From contig JAISAF010000041.1 of NCBI GenBank assembly GCA_031266855.1, positions 1 through 5,764 on the forward strand: a DNA stretch of 5,764 nt, in the 5' to 3' direction. Position 1 is the stretch's first letter, and each line of letters opens with the position of its first letter. Below are positions 1 through 4,856 of the stretch, piece after piece. This stretch comes from Spirochaetales bacterium (GTDB taxonomy: Bacteria; Spirochaetota; Spirochaetia; DTKZ01). The position numbers and the translations under genes were made by a program. A model generated the notes under the pieces. It ran no database searches, had not been told where the DNA came from, and saw only the letters and a list, made by a program, of their open reading frames with translations.

Positions 1-260
1 TAATTCCGGCGTAGGCAGAGCCTGCACCGAGCGGAGTTTTAGCGTAACGGCCGCTTGTAAGCTCAGGCGGCGGGCCGGTACGGCCCGCACGGATTTCCGC
101 AGACGGAAATCCGTTATGCGCAATTTGCTAAAGCAAATTGCGCATAACGGATTTCCGTCTGCGGAAATCCGTGCGGGCCGTACCGGCCCGCCATCTGAGC
201 TTACAAGCGGCCGTTACGCTAAAACTCCGCTCGGCGCAGGCTCTGCCTGCGCCGGAATTA
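1..260. repeat. Giant near-perfect palindrome (129-bp arms, 2-nt centre)
   Basis: Base 1 pairs with base 260 and the axis lies between 130 and 131, so the arms are 1-129 and 132-260. I checked every pair: only 12/249, 26/235, 67/194 and 68/193 are not Watson-Crick, and two of these are G-T. Each arm is itself built of smaller palindromes. On the right arm these are 148-157/162-171 (10 bp), 173-180/184-191 (8 bp) and 233-241/245-253 (9 bp). The DNA or its transcript could therefore fold as one long hairpin or as a string of short ones. The left arm begins at the window edge, so the palindrome may extend further. No credible ORF is present. The function is unknown; a hairpin-forming mobile repeat or an inverted duplication are the main possibilities. 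Confidence 0.95.
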
Positions 261-263
261 AAA

Positions 264-320
264 GCAAGCGCCCACGCTTGCAGGTTTGCCACCAGGCACA
301 GTGCGTTACGCGCTGTGCCT
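264..320. repeat. Two further short palindromes beside the giant one
   Basis: Arms 264-270/275-281 form a perfect 7-bp stem with a 4-nt loop. Arms 294-305/309-320 form a 12-bp stem with one G-T pair and a 3-nt loop. They continue the style of 1-260, with short linkers between unrelated palindromic cores. No poly-T follows, so neither looks like an intrinsic terminator. Confidence 0.8.
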
Positions 321-342
321 GTCTCTATCACCACCGGCTCAC

Positions 343-379
343 CGCCACCTGAGCTTACAATAAACTGTTACGCTACAAC
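343..379 (+). repeat. Second direct copy of a palindrome-array module (compare 189-225)
   Basis: This 37-bp segment matches 189-225 at 30 of 37 positions with no gaps. Five of the seven differences fall in a 6-bp core (GCGGCC in the first copy, TAAACT here) between the conserved flanks CTTACAA and GTTACGCTA. A third copy, inverted, lies in the left arm of the giant palindrome. After it, up to the FecR-like gene at 434, I see nothing further that is supportable. Confidence 0.75.
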
Positions 380-433
380 GTTTTTAGCGGTACCCCCTGA
401 GCCTAAACTGAAAAATTGCCGCGCGCTTACTGT

Positions 434-832
434 TCATTCGGCGGCTATATCCTCTTCCGCCGCCGCGTCGCTGGCCCTGGCCGACGCGGTACTGATCCTG
501 CTGGTAGTCCGGTTTACCGCGCTGGTATCGGTTTGGACTACCCGCCCGTCGATTCGTATGCCCGCCGTGTTTCCGGCCAGGGCGCCGAGTCTGCCGGTTT
601 GCACCGCCCCGATGGAAAAGGTTCGTCCGCCGGAAACTATGGTGAGCCGCGCGCCGATCCCCGTGCGGATCACTGCTGCGCCGCTCAGGGCGTCCCCGGC
701 CTTTACCGCTTTCCATGTGCCGCCGCCTGCTTCCTGTTCAACCCGTCCCGATACGTTTTGTACGGTGAAGGATTGTGCGAATACCGCGGCGGCCCCCGCC
801 ATAAGGATGAAAACCAATAGTGTCTTTTTCAT
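434..832 (-). CDS. Small exported FecR-like domain protein
   Basis: The product has 132 residues. Residues 1-20 are a typical signal peptide: a Lys-Lys start, a hydrophobic core, and an Ala-x-Ala type end before Gln20/Ser21. Residues about 22-85 resemble the FecR fold seen in many spirochaete exported proteins: VSGRVEQ, a central Trp followed by KAVKAGDALSGAAVIRTG, then SGGRTFSIG. The tail from about 100 is rich in Ser, Thr, Ala and acidic residues and looks unstructured. The start is well supported: AAGGAG (complement of 839-844) lies 6 nt before the ATG. Its partner and role are unknown; no sigma factor or TonB receptor gene is visible, so classical FecR anti-sigma function is unlikely. It is convergent with the palindrome array, which begins close behind its stop, so a C-terminal truncation is possible but not shown. 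Confidence 0.85.
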   Translation of the reverse strand: MKKTLLVFILMAGAAAVFAQSFTVQNVSGRVEQEAGGGTWKAVKAGDALSGAAVIRTGIGARLTIVSGGRTFSIGAVQTGRLGALAGNTAGIRIDGRVVQTDTSAVNRTTSRISTASARASDAAAEEDIAAE

Positions 833-857
833 TCTTTACTCCTTAATATTAATCATT

Positions 858-990
858 GCTTCGTGCTATAAAAAATTTCAAAAAAAGAGGAATATCTAAC
901 CGCGAAGTCGAAAAAGTCGAAGAAAAACTGAAATACTTCCTTCTTTTACTTTTTCGACTTAGCGGTAAATCTCTTCCTTTCCCGTTGCCG
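858..990 (+). repeat. Dispersed repeat C, copy 1
   Basis: The core 893-990 matches 1955-2031 and 2686-2773. All three begin TATCTAACCGCGAAGTCGAA and then carry CTGAAAT, a CTTCCTT/pyrimidine tract and GCGGTAAAT. Copies 1 and 2 also share a 17-bp upstream stretch, GCTTCGTGCTATAAAAA, at 858-874 and 1926-1942. The ends are inverted repeats (897-916 against 949-967 here), so the unit can fold into a hairpin with a loop of about 32 nt. It fills most of the gap between the FecR-like gene and the antitoxin promoter. It is MITE-like in size and shape and has no coding potential. Confidence 0.8.
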
Positions 991-1008
991 ACCGCCGATG
1001 CCCTGGCC

Positions 1009-1048
1009 TTTACGCGCGTTCCGTATTTGCGTTATACTTGAAAGTATA
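1009..1048 (+). promoter_or_regulatory. Promoter with palindromic operator for the UPF0175 antitoxin
   Basis: TTTACG (1009-1014) and TATACT (1033-1038), 18 bp apart, make a plausible sigma-70 promoter. The -10 box is embedded in a perfect palindrome, TATACTT-GA-AAGTATA (1033-1048). A symmetrical site over the -10 and start region is what is expected for a TA operon repressed by its own antitoxin. That role is inferred. Confidence 0.6.
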
Positions 1049-1054
1049 GAGGGA

Positions 1055-1067
1055 GGTACGAAGTACC
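1055..1067 (+). promoter_or_regulatory. Hairpin between Shine-Dalgarno and start codon of the antitoxin
   Basis: GGTAC-GAA-GTACC forms a 5-bp stem with a 3-nt loop. It lies between the Shine-Dalgarno GGGAGG (1051-1056) and the ATG at 1070, and its left arm takes the last two bases of the SD. The SD-to-ATG gap of 13 nt is long unless the hairpin shortens it. The VapB-like gene at 4857 has the same arrangement. Confidence 0.5.
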
Positions 1068-1069
1068 CG

Positions 1070-1309
1070 ATGACTATAAACCTTAAAATGCCGAAACAGG
1101 CCGGGCTTTCCGAATTCGATATAAAGATGCTGCTTGCCGCGAAACTGTACGAAGATCGAAAACTTGCCCTGGGATACTGCGCGGAACTGGCTGGCCTTTC
1201 AAAAAGGGCTTTTGTTGAGATGCTGGGTAAGTATGGGGTCTCTGTTTTTTCCCAGACCGCCGGTGAATTAAAATCTGACATTGACAATGCCTCCAAACTC
1301 TTTCAATAA
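1070..1309 (+). CDS. UPF0175 family antitoxin
   Basis: The product has 79 residues. Its central segment, about residues 25-61 (LYEDRKLALGYCAELAGLS followed by KRAFVEMLGKYGVSVF), is the UPF0175 signature: a charged helix and a helix-turn-helix-like pair. Genes of this family commonly sit just before a DUF3368/PIN toxin and are regarded as its antitoxin, which fits the downstream gene here. The ATG at 1070 is chosen because it is the only standard start downstream of the probable promoter; longer in-frame extension to 998 would start upstream of the promoter. GGGAGG lies 13 nt upstream. The gene is intact. Its usual partner is displaced by a palindromic insert of about 130 bp and is itself frameshifted, so this may be an orphan antitoxin. 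It could instead be an active autoregulator or neutralise a related toxin elsewhere. Confidence 0.85.
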   Translation: MTINLKMPKQAGLSEFDIKMLLAAKLYEDRKLALGYCAELAGLSKRAFVEMLGKYGVSVFSQTAGELKSDIDNASKLFQ

Positions 1310-1316
1310 AATCATT

Positions 1317-1446
1317 AGACTTGTTCGATAACCTGCCGGTTCTCTCACAAGTCTGGCGAATTTGCCGCAAAATGGCGGCAAATTCCGCTGTTTTTATAGT
1401 GAAACCGTTTCCGCAGTTGTTCAGAAACTGAGGTTTCTGAACAACT
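1317..1446. mobile_element. Palindrome-built insert between antitoxin and toxin genes
   Basis: Three palindromes fill this space. The first is 1317-1333/1338-1354 (17-bp arms, 14 matches, loop TGCC). The second is 1358-1368/1375-1385 (11 bp, perfect). The third is 1415-1428/1433-1446 (14 bp, perfect, loop TGAG). The first and third are alike in sequence, with arms starting AGACTTGTTC and AGTTGTTC. UPF0175 and DUF3368 genes normally lie a few bases apart, so about 130 bp of hairpins ending 2 nt before the first conserved toxin codon suggests an insertion. No transposase is encoded, and the 'mobile' status is inferred. Confidence 0.6.
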
Positions 1447-1448
1447 CT

Positions 1449-1884
1449 ATTATTTCCGATACAAGCTGCCTTATTGCGTTAACCAACACCGGAAATCTGG
1501 ATATTCTTCATCAAGTCTGTCAAACCGTTTTTATTACTCCTGAAATCGCGGCGGAATACGGCGAAGGTCTTCCCGGCTGGATCACTGTTACCCCTGTCCA
1601 GGACAGTGAAAAAACCAGGCTTATCCAAAAAAAACCTTGACCCTGGTGAATCAAGCGCTATTGCGCTGGCTCTCGAAACGAAAGAACCTCTTTTGATCCT
1701 TGACGATGCCCAGGCCCGCGAATTTGCCCTGGAACTCGGCCTTACCATAACTGGTACTCTCGGTATTCTCATTGCGGCGTACCGGCAGGGTATTATCGCG
1801 GATATTAATCCCATTATTGCCAGCCTCAAAGCCTGTGATTTCAGGCTTCCCCGTGATCTCCCTGATATTTTCTCTGCTTTATAA
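1449..1884 (+). pseudogene. DUF3368 PIN-domain toxin, frameshifted and lacking a clear start
   Basis: Two frames together encode a nearly whole DUF3368/PIN protein. Frame one, from 1449, reads IISDTSCLIALTNTG (first acidic residue), then ITPEIAAEYGEGLPGW, and ends at a TGA at 1638-1640. Frame two continues as LDPGESSAIALALE, LLILDDAQA (acidic pair), GTLGILIAAYRQG and DFRLP, to the stop ending at 1884. The break is at a run of eight A (1627-1634). Seven A would give one ORF of about 144 residues, the usual family length. The usual Met before IISD is absent: those codons are Asn-Ser, next to the palindromic insert, and only rare or distant starts (TTG at 1362, CTG at 1437 or 1428) are in frame. 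PIN proteins are metal-dependent RNases, and the visible acidic residues are preserved. It is most likely a recent pseudogene; slippage at the A run could still yield some full protein. Confidence 0.8.
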
Positions 1885-1925
1885 CTTCTCATTCTCCCCA
1901 CTCTCCCATTTTTTCTAATCCCGCC

Positions 1926-2031
1926 GCTTCGTGCTATAAAAATTCCCCAAAAAATATCTAACCGCGAAGTCGAACAAAGCTGAAATACTTCCTTTTTTTA
2001 CTTTTCCGGCTTGGCGGTAAATTTCTTCTTT
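1926..2031 (+). repeat. Dispersed repeat C, copy 2
   Basis: This has the same order of blocks as copy 1: GCTTCGTGCTATAAAAA (1926-1942), TATCTAACCGCGAAGTCGAA from 1955, then CTGAAATACTTCC, the pyrimidine tract and GGCGGTAAAT. It is about 20 nt shorter inside, and its terminal inverted repeats carry more mismatches. It lies between the broken toxin and the DUF4258 gene, just upstream of that gene's promoter region. Confidence 0.8.
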
Positions 2032-2067
2032 AATGTGTTAATGATTATTCCCCCTATTTTCTTTTCT

Positions 2068-2085
2068 TATAATCTTTGCTATACT
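2068..2085 (+). promoter_or_regulatory. -10 boxes before the DUF4258 gene
   Basis: TATAAT (2068-2073) matches the consensus perfectly, and TATACT (2080-2085) follows closely. The second lies exactly 6 nt before the ATG at 2092, the distance expected for a leaderless mRNA. No purine-rich Shine-Dalgarno precedes this ATG; the bases before it are pyrimidine-rich. No strong -35 is visible. Confidence 0.5.
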
Positions 2086-2091
2086 TTCCTT

Positions 2092-2409
2092 ATGAACTTG
2101 GAAGATATTGCTCGTCTTTGTGAACAGCGGTCTTTGCGGTGGACAAACCACATACTTGAACGGCTTCTTCTGCGAAGCATAAGAACTGATGATGTATTGA
2201 CCGCATTAACCAATGGCGAAATAATCGAACAGTATCCAATTGATTATCCTTTTCCAAGCTGTCTGGTTTTGGGGTTGACCTGTACAGGGAACCCCCTGCA
2301 TATCGTTTGCGGTTCAGATGGAACAGAGTTATGGCTTATAACCGCATACTTTCCAAATCCGGCTGAATGGTCGGAAGATTTTAGAGTACGACAGGAGAAG
2401 ACAAAATGA
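2092..2409 (+). CDS. DUF4258 domain protein, probable toxin of a TA pair
   Basis: The product has 105 residues. The pattern WTNHILERLLLRSI (about residues 17-30, with the family His), NGEIIEQYPIDYP (about 41-53), PSCLVLGL, then LHIVCG and ELWLITAYFPNPAEW is that of DUF4258 proteins. These are small RelE/MqsR-like proteins often encoded directly before a YgiT-type zinc-finger protein, as here. RNase activity is an inference from this context. The ATG at 2092 is preferred over the in-frame position 2011, because the family homology begins about here and -10 boxes lie at 2068-2085. Its stop overlaps the next start in ATGA (2406-2409), so the two are translationally coupled. It is intact, with no missing segment that I can see. 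Confidence 0.85.
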   Translation: MNLEDIARLCEQRSLRWTNHILERLLLRSIRTDDVLTALTNGEIIEQYPIDYPFPSCLVLGLTCTGNPLHIVCGSDGTELWLITAYFPNPAEWSEDFRVRQEKTK

Positions 2410-2639
2410 TCTGTTTTATGTGCAAAGGCAAGTTGAAAGACGGCTGTTCTACCTTTACCGCTGATGTGGGAGATTGTATTGTCATTATTAAAAACGTACC
2501 TTCCAGAATTTGCGGACAGTGCGGTGAAGTCTCCTACACTGATGAAGTTGCCCGTCGGCTTGAACAGATTGTCGATTCCATCAGGCAGACCGTTATTACC
2601 GAAATCGCGGTAGTCAGCTACACCAATAAGGCCGCATAA
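2406..2639 (+). CDS. YgiT-type (MqsA N-terminal-like) zinc-finger protein, probable antitoxin
   Basis: The product has 77 residues with two CxxC pairs, Cys3/Cys6 (CFMC) and Cys36/Cys39 (CGQC). They are placed as in the zinc-binding N-terminal domain of MqsA/YgiT. After the second pair come EVSYTDEVARRLEQI and a short tail. The DNA-binding HTH half of full MqsA (about 130 residues) is absent, so this is a stand-alone zinc-finger version, common beside DUF4258 genes. It probably neutralises the DUF4258 product; without the HTH, autorepression in the MqsA manner is unlikely. The start is fixed by the ATGA overlap with the upstream gene, and GGAG (2395-2398) lies 7 nt before the ATG. Confidence 0.87.
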   Translation: MICFMCKGKLKDGCSTFTADVGDCIVIIKNVPSRICGQCGEVSYTDEVARRLEQIVDSIRQTVITEIAVVSYTNKAA

Positions 2640-2648
2640 CATTTCATT

Positions 2649-2687
2649 CATTGACAATACCTCCAAACTCTTTCGATAAAATAATTA
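2649..2687 (+). pseudogene. Relic of the 3' end of a second UPF0175 antitoxin gene
   Basis: This 39-bp segment matches 1279-1317 at 36 of 39 positions, without gaps. In the intact gene the segment encodes the last residues, IDNASKLFQ, then the stop and 8 more bases. Here the same frame reads IDNTSKLFR and stop, but nothing upstream is UPF0175-like; the YgiT stop is only 10 bases before. It is therefore a tail fragment left by recombination or deletion. Similarity ends where repeat C3 begins, just as the other copy ends where the palindromic insert begins. Confidence 0.75.
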
Positions 2688-2773
2688 TCTAACCGCGAAG
2701 TCGAAAAAAAACTGAAATCTTTCCTTCTTTTACTTTTCCGGCTTAGCGGTAAATCTCTTCTCCCCCGTTGCCG
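2686..2773 (+). repeat. Dispersed repeat C, copy 3
   Basis: This copy carries TATCTAACCGCGAAGTCGAA, then CTGAAAT, CTTCCTTCTTTTACTTTTCC, the GGCTTAGCGGTAAATCTCTTC block and a final CGTTGCCG, also present at the end of copy 1 (983-990). The upstream 17-bp block of copies 1 and 2 is missing; the antitoxin-tail relic is joined on instead. It is followed within 5 bp by structured repeat A. Confidence 0.8.
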
Positions 2774-2777
2774 CTGC

Positions 2778-2888
2778 TGCGCAAGGGATTGTAGCGGAAA
2801 GCCCGCAGGAAGCGCATGGGCGCTTCCGAGGACTTGGAGCGGAAAGCCCGGTTTCCGGCGCGAAGCGCCGGAAATGCGCCCAAATTCT
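2778..2888 (+). repeat. Structured repeat A (two hairpins between conserved linkers)
   Basis: The order is linker TGCGCAAGGGATTGTAGCGG, hairpin 2808-2815/2820-2827 (8 bp, loop ATGG), linker GAGCGGAAAGCCCGG, hairpin 2852-2861/2865-2874 (10 bp perfect, loop GAA), and the tail ATGCGCCCAAATTCT. The same architecture recurs inverted at 5619-5718, where linkers are kept but stems change in a compensatory way. It ends 10 bp past the stop of the long minus-strand gene, so its second hairpin would be transcribed at that gene's 3' end. It could stabilise or terminate that mRNA, though no poly-U follows. Confidence 0.8.
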
Positions 2889-2898
2889 CTATGCTGTT

Positions 2899-4809
2899 TC
2901 ATTGAGCGTCTCCGTATGCCTGTGCTTTTTCGAGGCCGCGCAGAGCCGCCGTGTTTCCGGATTCCCGCGTTAGGGCCTGCTGGAACCATCGCCGCGCCGC
3001 GGGGTAATCCTGTTCGATGAGGGCGAGGTTTCCTCTGTTGGTCATGGCCGGGACCGATCCCATACCGGCGGCCTGCTCGTAGGCGGTTTTGGCGTCCGCG
3101 GTTTGGCCGGAACGGACAAGGAGTATTCCCAGACGGTTATACAGGGCTGGCGAGGGAGCGGTCCTTATGCGCTGCTGGATGTTTTGCACCTGGGGCTGGA
3201 TGTCCCGGCTGATGTACTGGCGCATAACGCTGTCCGCGATGCCTGTTAGTTCTCCCGCGGCCCGGATGGTAGTGGCGGGCTGGGCTGGTAAGGGGGCGGG
3301 CGGGTAGGTTTCCCTGGCGTTTTCCAGCATGATGAGTTCAGTTTCTCCGCCTTCGGCGAAGACTTTGTTCAGGGTTTCCACACCGCTGGTCCATGCGGCC
3401 AGAAAGCCTTTGTTGAAGGCGTTCATGGAAAGGGGCAGCCATGCCTGTGTGTCTAGTATGAGTAGCCGCTCAAGGCCGTTGAATAGGGAACCGGCTCCTG
3501 CCTGATTTACGCCGAGGGAACAGGCGACGACAAAATCGCCGTCCAGGGGAACGAGCGCCGCGGGAATGCCTGATGCTTCCAGCGCCGCCGCGTAGAGGAG
3601 GCCCATGTCTTTGGGGTTTCCTGTTTTGAAGCCCAGGGTCTCCGCCGGATACTGCGCTTCCCCGGCTGTGGTATGGGTGTCGTCAAGCCTCAGGCCCGCG
3701 GCCCGCAGTCCTTCGAAGAGCCACAGCGCCGCCTGCATATTCCAGTTCAGCCCTGTCCTGCGGTTTGCGCGGGCGAGTCCGGTAATATGTTTCGCGTATT
3801 CGAGGATGTTGGGGGAAGTCGGGGACACAAAGGCCGCCAGGGCGGCGCTGTCCGCCTGGGGGAATACGTTGCGGTGAAATACCTGTACCGATATGGTTTG
3901 TACCGCCTGTTTTTCCTGTCCTAAAAACCTGTAGCGGATTACGGCTTCGCCGGGAATTCTCCCCGTATCGGTGAAGCGTACTAGCTGCGGGGAAAAATCC
4001 GCGTACAGGGGAAGTTCCGCGTTTCGGCCTTTTGGGATAAGGGGCAGGGAGCCGCAGGGGAATTCGCCGGAGGTATAGGAAGCGGCGCGGAAACTTACCC
4101 GCACGTCGCGGATCTCCGCGTTTTCGTTGTTTTGTATGGTGATGGTTCCCGCGGGGCTGCGCTGATATAAGGAGAGCAGGGCCGGGTACACTCCCCCGTC
4201 CTGGGTAAACGTGGCGGAGGCGCCTTCACCGGCTCCGCTTTTTCCGGTTTCAAGGGTGATTTGCAGGGTAAGGCCCGCGTAGAAGCCGGAACTGAAAACG
4301 CCGGAGGGGCTTTGAAACCGCCGCCAGCCGCCTCCTGCCGCCAGGGTGAACATGGGGGTAAAACGGAATCCCAACTCGCCGCCGGCCCGCCACCACAGGG
4401 ACGGTTCCCCTTTGCCTTCCTCGATGACTCCCTGATATACGCCGGCGCCGCCGTCAATACGGGTAAAGAGGCGGGACAGGGGGAAGTAATAAAATCCCAG
4501 TACGCCGTCAAGCGAATAGATTTGCACGGTTCCCAACGCGGGTTCCTTGTAAGGATTGGAGAGTAATCCGCCTTCAAGGCCCGCGGTATAGCCCAGTCCA
4601 GGCGGATTGGGCCAGATGCTTGAAAAATCAAGCTCAAGGCCCAGCTCCCCGCCGCCGCCTGTATCAAAGCGTTCATCGCCCGCGGCGGTTTTATTTCCCG
4701 GCCCGGCGGGGATAAACACAAAACCTTTGGGCCGCAGGAGGAAGTCCAGCCCAAAGGCTGGAGCCGCCATCAGGGCGAGCATGAAAAAAAGCACGATTTT
4801 CTTTGTCAT
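2899..4809 (-). CDS. Exported 636-residue protein: beta-rich N-terminus, transglutaminase-like middle, C-terminal TPRs
   Basis: I do not recognise a named gene. Residues 1-20 are a signal peptide (MTKKI, hydrophobic core, APAFG). Residues about 21-190 are rich in Gly and aromatic residues with alternating strands, like an outer-membrane beta-barrel or a related spirochaete surface fold. Residues about 205-315 look like an Ig-type beta domain (ITIQNNENAEIRDVRVSF). Residues about 350-430 (NMQAALWLFEGLRAAGLRL, then TGNPKDMGLLYAAALEASGIPAALVPL) recall transglutaminase-like proteins, but Pro399 occupies the place of the nucleophilic Cys. Residues about 500-515 are Pro-rich. Two TPRs lie at about 555-584 and 587-617. 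A scaffold or assembly role at the cell envelope is an inference. The ATG at 4809 follows AAGGAA (complement of 4812-4817). The gene diverges from the VapBC pair across a 47-bp gap. A copy of its codons 27-44 lies at 5530-5581. Confidence 0.85.
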   Translation of the reverse strand: MTKKIVLFFMLALMAAPAFGLDFLLRPKGFVFIPAGPGNKTAAGDERFDTGGGGELGLELDFSSIWPNPPGLGYTAGLEGGLLSNPYKEPALGTVQIYSLDGVLGFYYFPLSRLFTRIDGGAGVYQGVIEEGKGEPSLWWRAGGELGFRFTPMFTLAAGGGWRRFQSPSGVFSSGFYAGLTLQITLETGKSGAGEGASATFTQDGGVYPALLSLYQRSPAGTITIQNNENAEIRDVRVSFRAASYTSGEFPCGSLPLIPKGRNAELPLYADFSPQLVRFTDTGRIPGEAVIRYRFLGQEKQAVQTISVQVFHRNVFPQADSAALAAFVSPTSPNILEYAKHITGLARANRRTGLNWNMQAALWLFEGLRAAGLRLDDTHTTAGEAQYPAETLGFKTGNPKDMGLLYAAALEASGIPAALVPLDGDFVVACSLGVNQAGAGSLFNGLERLLILDTQAWLPLSMNAFNKGFLAAWTSGVETLNKVFAEGGETELIMLENARETYPPAPLPAQPATTIRAAGELTGIADSVMRQYISRDIQPQVQNIQQRIRTAPSPALYNRLGILLVRSGQTADAKTAYEQAAGMGSVPAMTNRGNLALIEQDYPAARRWFQQALTRESGNTAALRGLEKAQAYGDAQ

Positions 4810-4843
4810 AATTCCTTGTCTTTCCCTTATCTTCTTTTTATGC

Positions 4844-4849
4844 TATAGT
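4844..4849 (+). promoter_or_regulatory. -10 box of the vapBC-type operon
   Basis: TATAGT is followed by 7 nt and then ATG 4857, the spacing of a leaderless transcript. It resembles the TATACT boxes of the other two TA loci here (1033 and 2080). No convincing -35 lies at normal spacing. The 47-bp space to the minus-strand gene must hold both divergent promoters. Confidence 0.5.
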
Positions 4850-4856
4850 TAAAGAC

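Noticed and set aside
128..334. Minus-strand 68-codon ORF within the palindromes
   Set aside because: Its sequence is the translation of nested palindromes, with no ribosome site or domain.
1..380. CRISPR array
   Set aside because: The repeats are palindromes of different sequence and spacing; there is no uniform repeat with unique spacers and no cas gene.
138..899. Plus-strand ORF of 253 codons across the palindrome array and antisense to the FecR-like gene
   Set aside because: It begins inside the giant palindrome, has low-complexity Ala/Pro/Ser-rich content, and opposes a gene with a clear signal peptide and Shine-Dalgarno. It is a reading-frame shadow.
1606..1884. Independent gene starting at GTG 1606 encoding the C-terminal half of the PIN protein
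   Set aside because: It would lack the first catalytic acidic residues and begins in the middle of the conserved domain, so it is better read as the second half of a frameshifted gene.
2852..2874. Intrinsic terminator for the long minus-strand gene
   Set aside because: The 10-bp hairpin is strong and well placed, but no U-run follows on the minus strand and the hairpin belongs to a repeat found elsewhere. A 3'-end role is possible but not shown.
4095..4754. Long overlapping minus-strand frame inside the 636-residue gene
   Set aside because: It is rich in Pro, Arg and Ser, as expected for a GC-rich shadow frame, and the main frame has signal peptide, domains and RBS.
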